Made by a program: the position numbers and the translations under genes | The notes under the pieces: generated by a model | Seen by the model: the letters and a program-made list of their open reading frames with translations, nothing else | Told to the model about the DNA's origin: nothing | Database searches by the model: none | Source: Bombyx mori | Lineage: Eukaryota > Arthropoda > Insecta > Lepidoptera > Bombycidae | Direction of reading: 5' to 3' | Assembly (NCBI RefSeq): GCF_030269925.1 | Contig: NC_085109.1 | Coordinates: 2,418,001 to 2,482,000 of the forward strand | DNA: 64,000 nt | In this document: one piece after another, positions 43,554 to 53,122 of the stretch | Position numbering within the stretch: position 1 is the first letter of the stretch | Layout: each line of letters starts with the position of its first letter

Positions 43554-43676
43554 TTTTTATAACCTTTGTAGGCAGACGAGCATACAGCCCACCTGATGGA
43601 CAGTGGTTACCGTTGCTCATGGACGTCAGCAGTACTAGGGGCGGAGTCAAGTCGCTGCCTACCACAATGTTACCAA
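43554..43676 (-). mobile_element. CR1-like LINE, extreme 3' end
   Basis: Reverse complement of the family tail (TAGGCAGACGAGCATACAGC to AGTCGCTGCCTACC). Confidence 0.78.
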
Positions 43677-44215
43677 TATTTTTTTTTAAGAAAAACCAAA
43701 ATAATTACGGTTGGCAGAATGTTACCAATAAAAATAATGGAACAAAAACCAAAATAATAACGGTCAGCACAATCTGACTGACGCAAGTTAATTCTAATAG
43801 ACAATAAAAATTCATTAGTAGTACCTTTTTTGTTGGTGCTATAAATAAAAGAAAATCTAATTTTATTTATCGCGTTGTGTAATCGTGTATAATCGATTTA
43901 TCGAATCGATTCAATCGGGCCGCTTTTCTTTTTTAATTCAAAGACAGACAAACAAAACGAATCCGTCACACTAAGATTAATTTAGATATTATAATTTTAA
44001 AGTACACAGTCTCAAACAACAGCGGCTTTAAAAAGACAAGAGAAACGAAGAGGCCTTCAATGTAGGAACAGTCAGTGACGGCATTCACCCATGTGCCACC
44101 AAGTCGGTCGTAAGCATACCGGGAAATACAAAAAAAAACGAAAGCAGATAACTAGATGAACTTCATAATCTCATGATTACGGTTTCGTATCCAGCGGGGT
44201 CATGACTAACGTGAC
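43677..44215. other. AT-rich interval
   Basis: AACCAAAATAATnACGGT occurs twice (43695 and 43747). No gene is visible. Confidence 0.35.
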
Positions 44216-44392
44216 CAGTGTGCATAATGCGAGTTTTTTAACGTTCTCGATAGCGTAAAAGTTAGCTCATATTTGTATGGAATGGAATCGTTTGCGTACG
44301 TTTGTCGCTAGGGGCGCTGTTCCAACTGCATACAAAATTGGGTTAACTTTTACGCTATCGAGAACGTTAAGAAACTCTCACTAAGCGCTCAG
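44216..44392. mobile_element. 177-bp palindromic MITE, copy 4
   Basis: The ends are CAGTGTGCATAATGCGAG and CTCTCACTAAGCGCTCAG. It has more substitutions in the arms than copies 1 and 2, hence older. Confidence 0.78.
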
Positions 44393-44603
44393 ACGTTCCG
44401 TTTCGAACGGGACTGTCCCTTTTTATAATTACGATCCCGAATCCCGGTGTCCCCAAAATGAACTCTGGAACGCAAAATTGTCCCGTTTTCGGCCGAACGC
44501 GAGCGGTGTAAGCTATATTAAAGCAAATTTATTCCTCTAATAAATATAACTAAACATCTTACCTATATATATGTTCTTTAATTCGTAATTTTCAAGCTAC
44601 AGT

Positions 44604-44690
44604 CGACAGTCGTCGTGGCCTAAAAGGATAAGACGTTCGGTGCATTCGTGTTGAAGCGATGCACTTGTCCGCGACTGCGGACCGCGGGCC
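44604..44690 (+). mobile_element. Bm1-type SINE, tRNA-like head fragment
   Basis: GTCGTCGTGGCCTAAAAGGA to AGCGATGCACTTG, then unrelated GC-rich sequence. Confidence 0.65.
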
Positions 44691-45014
44691 CAAGGATGTT
44701 TTTAGAGCTGTTTAACCTGACGCAATTGTTTTTTAACACAGTAATCTGTAACTAAAACTAACCTGTATCCTTCCGAACGTTAGGTAACATACGTAATATT
44801 AACCACTTACTACAAATGTGCGTTTAAACAGTCGTAAAACCCTGCGGTTCGCGGAGAACGGCGTAATTAAATACATAATAACGTAATATTAAGCGACTAG
44901 AAATCTAACAGCTAGATAATAACAGTTACAATGATTTAGTAACAGCTACCACCAGCACGGCTAATTGTGAAATCGTATTAGAAAATTACCAGGAACGGTC
45001 TCATTAAGAGATTT
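44691..45014. other. AT-rich interval
   Basis: Nothing assignable. Confidence 0.4.
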
Positions 45015-45534
45015 ATACATCATTTAATGATGGTAGGACGTTTAATGAGCCCGCACAGGTATATATATACCACCATGCAGTCTATTTCTGCTGTGAAACA
45101 TTAATGCGTTTCGGTTTGAATAGATTTTTTTTCTCTCCCACCTATGCTGATAGCCTTGAGAGGCTATTTCAGCTTCTCCTTACCAACCCGGGCCCAAACC
45201 GGGCGTGTTGCTAACACTGGCCCTAGTAAGACCAGTCCTTCGCAGAATTTACCGCCGGATCGGAAACGCGACCCACCGAGAAGATCCGGCTAGAAACTCA
45301 GTGGGCTGCGTCTGTGGGCTAATTTACTCGTCGAGCCCTTCGTCGCAAGCGACGGGTTCGGCGAGGACGGTGACCGGATAGAATAGATGCCGCAGCCGTT
45401 GTATTATAGAAATGAGATATACCACTCAACGTTTCAAGGTGTGTGGTGGTATTTGCGTTGTTAATGTCTATAGGCTCCGGTAACCAAGGAACATCAGGTG
45501 AGCCATGAGCTGGTCCAGCCAACTAAACAAAAAA
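45015..45534 (+). mobile_element. Bm1-type SINE, split by a LINE
   Basis: Left part 45015-45125 (GGTAGGACGTTTAATGAGCC...), right part 45381-45534 (GCCGCAGCCGTTGTATTATA...). GAATAGAT is repeated at 45118-45125 and 45381-45388. Confidence 0.78.
45126..45380 (-). mobile_element. Jockey-like LINE 3' end with 8-bp duplication
   Basis: Inverted LINE tail from CCCACCTATGCTGATAGCC to GACGAGGACGGTGACCGG on the plus strand. The coding frame that appears to join it to the SINE is accidental. Confidence 0.8.
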
Positions 45535-45559
45535 GAAACCACTACACGGGATAATCTGT

Positions 45560-45895
45560 GTGCCCTGTGAATCTCGTAATCTGGTATCGCCATCGTCCGA
45601 AGCACGTCTTGTCGGATGCCCCGGGTCCGCTCTTGGTGCTTTTAGGCTCTTCAAGCACCAGTCACCGTCCTACGTCCTACGACGTGCGAACTAGCCTACA
45701 GACACAACCCGCTACGTTTCTCACCGGATAATCTCAGTGGGTCGCGATTTCGATCCGGTAGTAGATTCAGTGAAACATTTCTCTTGCTAGGGCTAGAGTT
45801 AGCAATTCTCTCTAGCTGAGCCCGTGAGCTCACCTATTGGTCCGCAAGATGTTGGAATAGTCCCTTAGCCTACCAACGATTCGGTAGAGGAAAAA
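45560..45895 (+). mobile_element. Jockey-like LINE, third variant, 3' end
   Basis: Contains CCGAAGCACGTCTTGTCGGA, AATCTCAGTGGGTCGCGATT and GATCCGGTAGTAGATTCAG, ending AGGAAAAAAA. Its UTR from 45753 on and the DNA after its A run recur at 51.1 kb. Confidence 0.75.
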
Positions 45896-46081
45896 AAGTC
45901 ACCAAAATTAAGACACAAAGTCCATGTTTGAGTAAAGGTGCTACGACATGGGTGCAATAGATTCAATGTTTGTTTTATAGCGGTTGATAGAGAACGGCCC
46001 TTCGAAACGATAACATGTAAATTTACTAATCTTACTACTCTACAATCATAATTGTTAATCATCATAAAAATCAGTAAAAGT
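45896..46081. repeat. Duplicated flank (partner 51248-51433)
   Basis: GTCACCAAAATTAAGACACA to ATCATCATAAAAATCAG. The partner has the same start and end, and similarity continues without a break from the LINE. Confidence 0.7.
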
Positions 46082-46828
46082 CCGGAGTCTAATATTAATG
46101 GATTAAAGTACAATACTACCAAAGCGGAAAGCGCAATTAATTACTTGGCAGAATCATTGCGCTGATATAATTGTTACTTTTTGCCCATACGTAACTAGGA
46201 TAGGGCTTACATAAAGACAAACTCGTTGGCGACATGCCTACATGCTCTACTCAAGTTTTTCTGCGAGATTCATACAGCTTACTTCCTGCGTCTTACCTCC
46301 TAGAGAAGATTACGTAAATAAAACTGTGTTTAGTTTCATTACATCATCTATTAGTATAGTATATTAATTAATAAACTTTTACTTTATAATCAGATTAAAA
46401 AGTAATAAGCCGATTATTATAATGAGGGAATCAAAAAATAGCTCGGCGTTTAAGTTTATTGATCTATTTCATCGATATTTTTGTATATTAAACTGCGTCT
46501 TTAATTAAAACATAGTGACATGTGTTAGTTCCAAACCGCGGAGGGTAGAGGTAAGGGACATCTTGTATAGGGGACAAGTTGAAAAAGTATTCACTTGTAA
46601 ACAGTAAGCTGTTGATGGAAAACTTCCGAAAATAGGGGTAGTGTAGGAAGTTAGAATCATATCAATAAAGCAGTTTTAAATAAAGTGAAGTGTGCTGGAT
46701 TTAAATGAAATGTTGTAGTTTGTGGCGCTGTTTTTAAAATCTTTCCACTTGCTACTATGACCATACGTTAATTGCCTCCCTTTCAGTGGAAAGTTTTTAA
46801 TACACTAAGATGGTGCTCGTTACTTCTA
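46082..46828. other. AT-rich interval
   Basis: No gene or repeat ends are visible. Confidence 0.4.
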
Positions 46829-47193
46829 CCCATACTCGATCCTGTAGACCGAATGGTAAACAGTTGACGTCACCCAAAGCACGTCATTACAGATCCTCCC
46901 GATCCATTAACGGTGCTTTTAGGCACCACAAGCACCGGTGACCGTCCTCGTCGAACCCGTCGCTTGCGAAGAAGGCTCGACGAGCGAATTAACCCATGGA
47001 CACAGCCCACTGATTTTCTCGCCGGATCTTCTCAGTGGGTCGCGTTTCCGATCCAGTGGTAGATTCTGCGAAGCACTGTTCTTGCTAGGGTCAGTGTTAG
47101 CAACTCTCCGGCTTGAGCCCCGTGAGCTCACCTACACACGTTATGGTGAATCTGAAATAGCCTCTCAAGGCTATTAGCATAGGTAGGAATAAA
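46829..47193 (+). mobile_element. Jockey-like LINE 3' end
   Basis: From CCATACTCGATCCTGTAGAC to GCATAGGTAGGAAT. Its 5' border lies at the same codons as in the 2.5, 29.0 and 33.7 kb copies. Confidence 0.8.
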
Positions 47194-47559
47194 GTTACTT
47201 CTACCCAGGGCCACGCCGACCTCCGGCAGCGCCTGTGTGCGAAACCCATGAAGCGCCTCCTATTTTTACAAATCTTCATGTTTCAATGTTTTTATTTTTA
47301 TTATTTATTAATTTTGACTCATTGTTCTGACGTAAATCTTGGGAGACTTGTACTATAAATGCATTACATATATTATGTTTTGTTATTTACAAGGCACGCG
47401 TTGTGCCTATTGTACCTACTTACTTATCGATATATAAATAACATAAATAATTTCGGTGAGGGTGCCCCTATTGTCTTGGAGAATGTGTGCACCGCACACT
47501 TCGCGCACAGGAGCGGTGCAGCCCTGCTTCTACCCTCCATACTCTAAACCAACAAGTTA
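47194..47559. other. Unassigned interval
   Basis: A GC-richer stretch at 47455-47540 has no splice-consistent exon. Confidence 0.35.
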
Positions 47560-47752
47560 GTCCTTCTTCAAACGAGGCTTATGGAGAGTATTAAGCGGTA
47601 GGCAGCGGCTTGGCTCTACCCCTGGCATTGCTGAAGTCCATGGGCGACGGTAACCACTCACCATCAAAAGGAACGTATAGTACCAGGCAATAAATATTGC
47701 ACATCGATATTTAGAAAGAGATGCTCGTCTGCCTACAAGGGCAATAAAAAAA
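47560..47752 (+). mobile_element. CR1-like LINE 3' end carrying a MITE relic
   Basis: The LINE tail is interrupted between CACCATCA and ATGCTCGTCTGCC by 47667-47718. The inserted piece, GTATAGTACCAGGCAATAAA..., matches the left end of the Tc1-like MITE at 28.86 kb. Confidence 0.7.
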
Positions 47753-48446
47753 AAGTTATATGTGACCAGAATCATGAAAGATGAAAATATTTATATTATT
47801 TTTAAACCTTTTTTAAGTCACCGACCGGGCCCTATTATGTTTACCTATGGAAATAAAACTTAGAACAGCACTAGGCCTAACAGATATTGCTACCAAAAAA
47901 AAACATTTCATTTTCTGCGAAGATTGCAGGTCATTTTTGTGTTATGCTTTTCTGACGCTATCTCTTTGTAGTCCGTTACGATTTTCTGTTTTAAACCATA
48001 CACACCACATACGTATTTGATCGTTAACATCATTAGGTACATCGTTTGTGATGCAAATTACGAACCGTGCGTGAATTTTTTTATTTCATGAATATTCATT
48101 CGTTTAGGTTGATGACGCTTGGGATCGAATTTTGCCCTGGTGAAGGGGTTTTTTAATAATATATCATTAACGTCTGTCCTGACTGCTGCCCATACCTACG
48201 TCACCGCCATAGATTTCCGTGTCTCTGACCTTTGTGAAGCGTTTTGATCTTGTTAGCTGGTTTTGCTACGTTATGTTTCAAATACGAAGAGACTTGTAGA
48301 CATCGGTAATGCAGACAAGCCTTTGTACCTCTTCTAACCTTATTCAAACATAACGCTGGGGAATCAGCGGTGCAGCATGATATCTCGCTTATTATGGCCA
48401 ACAGGCTCGACTAGACTCACCCAGTAGTCAATCATCGTCGACGTGT

Positions 48447-48480
48447 AAGACAAAGTCCGCGCGGGTAGGTACCACCACGT
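48447..48480 (+). mobile_element. Bm1-type SINE, 34-bp scrap
   Basis: AAGTCCGCGCGGGTAGGTAC followed by CACCACG. Confidence 0.45.
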
Positions 48481-48577
48481 GTGTATGTATGAGTATCTGC
48501 ATCTATGCGTGTTAATTATTACTATTCATAGGTATAAATAATTAATTGATAATTGGGCTCGAAAACAAAAAAGCAGA

Positions 48578-48805
48578 TTACTTCACAGTCTGGAGTAAGT
48601 TCTCTGTTTGCACGTAGTCTAGGTCGTGAAGCCAATTTGTTAGTGCATGTTTGCATTGGGTCTGTGTCATGGGGTATATATTGATCAGCTTATTGATTTT
48701 ATTGTATATTAAGCTACTTAGGAAGCCATAGAAGCGTTGAGCTAACGATGTAGAAACAAGTATTGTGGGACGCACACCATGCCCGCGCCGCTGACTTACG
48801 TGCAA
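48578..48805 (-). pseudogene. Probable LINE ORF C-terminal remnant
   Basis: The 75-codon frame has RRGHGVRPT followed by a hydrophobic YNKINKL region and an NWLHDLDY..ENLL end. Charged HG.R followed by an aromatic stretch and a short helix is a common end of LINE polymerases. Match to a specific family not established. A host exon is the alternative. Confidence 0.35.
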
Positions 48806-49446
48806 TGTCGGATCGCATGGAGTTTTCGAGTGTGTAGTAAGTGTAAAGTAGTGTGTGTAAATTTAATAATAATTTTATCGTCAGGCATGCAACCCTAAAA
48901 CCGATAGCCCTTAGTCGATCCAGTCAGTATTAAGGACACGTTTCAAGTTCCTTTGCATTCGTTTTGCGCACTTTTTATTGGCACGATCAACGTGTTACGC
49001 TATCCTATGGAGATATTCTTTGTTCGTAATGGTTTCAAGCACAATCCATGTAGATGTTAGTAGTATAAATGCTAGTTGATCAATCGAAATAAAGCTAAAC
49101 GGATAGATATGTACGTGCAAAAGTATTATATTTTTCTAATAAATCTTGCCACTAAACATCAAAATATTTAGCCATCTTTACGTTTTAATCTCGCTTTTAT
49201 TATTTTAATTTAACTTTTTCCGAAATTTCGAATACTTTACAGCTTCCGTGGTGCTTCATCACGGATGACCGAAATAATAAAATGAAAATAAGAAACGCGA
49301 AATTAAATCTTACAGCTACTTTATATATGGCTCCGACTCGCGAAGCATCAAGAAATATAAATAAATACAAATAAGGAAATATCAAAAATATCTAATGACA
49401 GAAATGAATTTATAAACAATGGAATTAAAAACAAAAGTGAACTTAC
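48806..49446. other. Presumed intron or intergenic AT-rich DNA
   Basis: Downstream, on the minus strand, of the exon ending at 49447. I found no convincing next exon. The frames at 48201-48401 and 49200-49385 have no clear junctions. Confidence 0.35.
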
Positions 49447-49802
49447 CCAAAATTTCCGGGGTAGCAAATCGGATATCGACGACACGCGTGACCTTTCCCG
49501 CTGTAGTGATGTCCACCGTTGAAGATGACCTCCGAACAGCATGGGGAAGAGCACCTTCCGCTGTCGCACTCCGAGCTGCAGTAGGACTTCGACATCTCAC
49601 TCCCGTACCAGTACTCATCACACGGCAAATGGTAGCGCCACTCGGGACTCTGCGCTCGATAGCTGAACCTTCGATCCCAAGGCACCAGTTCCGTGCAACG
49701 TTCCACATAAGCACCGGCTAATTGCTCCATATATTGCTTGTACAGTCTCTTCTGCCGCTGATTCTGCGATACGTGCAGACGTAAAACGTTTAAAAAACAC
49801 AT
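49447..49802 (-). CDS. Cys-rich coding exon of an unrecognised gene
   Basis: An ATG at 49802 opens 118 codons plus two bases up to a strong donor (GG|GTAAGTTC). Third positions are GC-rich. The peptide has a basic start (QNQRQKRLYKQYMEQ), then VERCTELVPWDRRFSYRAQ, WRYHLPCDEYWYG, and a Cys/Ser/Gly-rich part with CSSECDSGRCSSPCC. A good acceptor (CGTATCGCAG) ends at 49764 in the same frame, so this may be an internal exon 49447-49763 rather than the first. 49803-50300 is GC-rich for the window and could be a promoter/5' UTR. Downstream exons were not found. Cys spacing does not match a domain that I know. Confidence 0.55.
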
Positions 49803-50300
49803 AGCGGTGAGGTTACTTTACCACCGGCCGTCCGCACCAGGCGCGTAAGAATCATAAACTAGACTGTCAAAATTACCGGACGCAACGCTCGCTCAGGAAT
49901 CTCAGAGAAAACAGATAATTTTTCATGTCGCATCACTGACGTTGCGCTAACGAAGAATTCCGCCAACATAACCGATACGATTTCCCGTTGGCTGTTATCG
50001 ATACGATCGATTCATATTAAACGCTATTTCTATCTGTAAGCTTTCACGCTGAAAGTTGACGATGAAATAATCTCTTAACTAGCAAGTCTTGTGAACGAGA
50101 GAACAGCGAAGTAAACAGTTTGATGTAATTCGTTTTAAATTTAACGGTCGAACGAACAGGCTTGGTCGCGGTAGTTCGAGCGTCGCGGCGTCTTTGAGCG
50201 AACTGCAAGACGCGGTCACGGTAACGCCATAACTGCTCCGCGTCTATTTAACTAGCATTTCCTCGAGAGGTGAAAAAAAACGTAGCAAATTACGTAGAAA
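49803..50300 (-). promoter_or_regulatory. Possible promoter/5' UTR region of the 49.4 kb gene
   Basis: CpG-containing, GC-richer DNA directly upstream of the ATG. No TATA or initiator match I would insist on. This depends on the exon above being the first. Confidence 0.25.
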
Positions 50301-50502
50301 ATGTGACTGCGGTGCGTTTGCTTACGAACCATAAAACTGACGTTTGAGTTCGAATAGAACGAAACTCAAAAATAAAATATAGATTAAAAAATTATTGTTA
50401 TATTAAATGGAATAACGAACTATTGGATGATGGTGTTTATTAATGTAATTCCTCGAGCGTAATAAACGCCATAACTTTAACATTGTCACCAAAACACGTC
50501 AG

Positions 50503-51098
50503 TTCCCATGTCCACTAAGTTTCCCGCCGGATCTTCTCAGTGGGTCGCGATTCGTATCCGGTAGTAGATTCTGCGAAACACTGCTCTTGCTAGGGGTAGT
50601 TTTATTTTTTATTACTTAATGGATGGACGAGCTCACAGCGCACCTGGTGTTAAGTGGTTACTGGAGCCCATAGACATCTACAACGTAAATGCGCCACCCA
50701 CCTTGAGATATAAGTTCTAAGATCTCAAGTATAGTTACAACGGCTGCCCCACCCTTCAAACCGAAACGCATTACTGCTTCACGACAGAAATAGGCAGGCT
50801 GGTGGTACCCACCCGTGCGTACTCACAAGAGGTCCTACCACCAGTAATTACGCAAATTACAATTTTGCGGGTTTGATAAAAATTACACGATGTTATTCCT
50901 TCGCCGCGGAAGTCAATCGTGAACATTTGTTGAGTACGTATTTCATTAGAAAAATTGGTACCCGCCGGAGGTTAGACGTCTTATCCTTTAGGCCACTACG
51001 ACTAGTGCTAGCAACGTCCTCCGTTTAGAGCCCCGTGCACTTAGCTACTCGTTCGGTTACACTGGCATGATCTTCTAAGACTACCAGCTTAGGTAAGA
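50503..51098 (+). mobile_element. Jockey-like LINE 3' UTR split by a SINE
   Basis: 50503-50602 (CGCCGGATCTTCTCAGTGGG to TTGCTAGGGG) continues at 51006-51098 (GCTAGCAACGTCCTCCGTTT to GCTTAGGTAAG). Confidence 0.7.
50607..51004 (-). mobile_element. Bm1-type SINE, full length, inside a LINE
   Basis: On the minus strand: TCGTAGTGGCCTAAAGGATA head, linker and body to the A tail. The box B region is partly deleted (the segment between GGTACCCGCCGG and AGACGTC on the plus strand is short). Confidence 0.88.
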
Positions 51099-51102
51099 GA
51101 TC

Positions 51103-51433
51103 GATCCGGTAGTAGATTCATCGAAGCATTTCTCTTGCTAGAGCTAGTGTTCGCAATTCTCTCAGGTTGAGCCCGTGAGCTCACCTATTGATCCGCGCGA
51201 ATTTGGAATAGCCCCTTAGCCTACCAACAATTCAGTAGGGGAAAAATGAAGTCACCAAAATTAAAATACAAAATCCATATTTGAGGAATGGTGCAACGAC
51301 GTGGGTGCAATAGATTCGTTGTTTGTTGTATAGCGGTTGATAAAGAATGATATTTCGAAACGATAACATTTACTTTTACTAATATATTTGATAGCACTAG
51401 CAATCATAAATCATAATCATCATAAAAATCAGC
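51103..51433 (+). repeat. LINE 3' fragment plus duplicated flank (partner 45753-46081)
   Basis: 51108-51247 is the third LINE variant UTR. 51248-51433 continues with GTCACCAAAATTAAAATACA to ATCATCATAAAAATCAG, as at 45.9 kb. Confidence 0.72.
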
Positions 51434-51638
51434 GGACCCGCGTTGTTAGACGGGGATACCCCTTTACTATGAGACACAAAATCTGCTAAAACAAGTTTGT
51501 GGATGGGAAAACGTCTCTTTCGGCCTGTTTGTCAGATGTGTTCGATTTAGATTCCGGAGATACTAAATTCATCAAATGCTATTAGTACTACCTTAAGATA
51601 TAAATAACGTTTTGACTACGAGAACACGGCACAATTTA

Positions 51639-51795
51639 TGAGAGAGAGGGAGAAAGTATTCTTTATTGTACACCAAAAAACAAAGAAACAGTGCGATATA
51701 TTAAATACAAAAAAGTACAATTGGCGGTCTTATCGCTAAGAGCGATCTCTTCCAGACAACCTTCAGGTGGACAAGAATCATTTGGAAACGAACTA
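51639..51795 (-). mobile_element. LINE (family of 40.3 kb), 3' end only
   Basis: On the plus strand GAGAGAGGGAGAAAGTATTC is the tail, then TGTACACCAAAAAAC and GGCGGTCTTATCGCTAAGAG to AATCATTTGGAAACGAACT. Confidence 0.75.
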
Positions 51796-51927
51796 TGGTA
51801 AAGCTCATTTGAAAATTAATGATCTTTATTTTATAACTTGTCTTTATTTTAAACTAGCACACCGCTCCGGCTCCGCTCGAGTCTTTAACAAAAATTTCAA
51901 TGATATTTGACGTTGTTTTTTATTTTT

Positions 51928-52112
51928 TATTGCTTACATGGGTGGACGAGCTCACAGCCCACCTGGTGTTAAGTGGTTACTGGAACCCACAGGCATCTAC
52001 AACGTAAATGTGCCACCCACCTTGAGATATAAGTTCTAAGGTCTCAGTATAGTTACAACGGCTACCCCGCCCTTCGAACTGAAACGCATTACTGCTTCAC
52101 GGCGGAAATACA
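51928..52112 (-). mobile_element. Bm1-type SINE, 3' body
   Basis: TTATTGCTTACATGGGTGGA to TACTGCTTCACGGCGGAAAT on the plus strand. Confidence 0.85.
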
Positions 52113-52648
52113 TTACATATGGGTTACATTATTGGAGTTTTAGTAAGGATACCTAATTTTTTTTTAAAAATATTATAGCCTACGTCACTCGGGAATAATG
52201 TAGCTTCCAAACAGTGAAAGAATTTTTCAAATCGTTACAGTAAAACTACTGAAAAACTGAAACTCTGAAGTCAGAGCCTATTCAATACAAACAAACAAAC
52301 AAATATATCCTCTTTATAATATTAGTGTAGAAGTATAGGTTAGATACCTACACCATGACTTTAAATGAATCAGACAAACTCAATCTGTTAAATTGACTTC
52401 TTGTGATGTCATTTTTGCCAGTTTCTATTTTATAAAAATCTTCAATTAAAACATACCTACACCTCATTCTAACTCACATTTATATAACTATATAAATCAC
52501 ACTCTCATTTTTAAAACTACATAAAAAAATCATTTTTTATGTAGTTTTAAAGTTTCACTTCATTGATATGAAGTGAAATGAATTTGAGATAATGGAAACT
52601 GAAAAGAAAACGAGATAACACGGAATGAAATAAAGTTCAAACGCTTTT
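52113..52648. other. AT-rich interval
   Basis: 52505-52560 contains an inverted TAGTTTTAAA/ACTACATAAAAAA pair. No gene. Confidence 0.4.
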
Positions 52649-52745
52649 TTTTATTGCCCTTGTAGACAGAGTAGAGTGGTTACCGTACTTACCGTTGTCC
52701 ATGGACTTCAACAACGCGAGGGGCAGAGCCAAGCCGCTGCCTACC
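52649..52745 (-). mobile_element. CR1-like LINE, extreme 3' end
   Basis: TTTATTGCCCTTGTAGACAG to AGCCAAGCCGCTGCCTACCG on the plus strand, with a small internal deletion. Confidence 0.75.
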
Positions 52746-53122
52746 GAATTATTTTCCTTTTTCCACATTTATGCAAGTTCAACTATGTTAAGCAGTTAAT
52801 AAACTTACATTAATACACGTTTAAAACTGAAGAAACACATAATTAACTAGATATAACAGTTTGTACAAACAACTTCGCTCCTCTTGTTACCGCCCAAAAG
52901 ATGTCTCAGTCATTAACTAAGCAGCCGGTACTCCTTTGCATGCTTTTGACACCCGTTGACACTATTTGACAAGAGATTGTTTTTGTTTTGTAAATAAATA
53001 CCTACGTAATACTTGTGCACTAAATTTGAAATAATTTACTCAAAGAAAACTTTGCTATGATTTATGAGTACAACTATAATTCACTATGATGTTACTAAAA
53101 TCACATATTGAAGATACTACAA

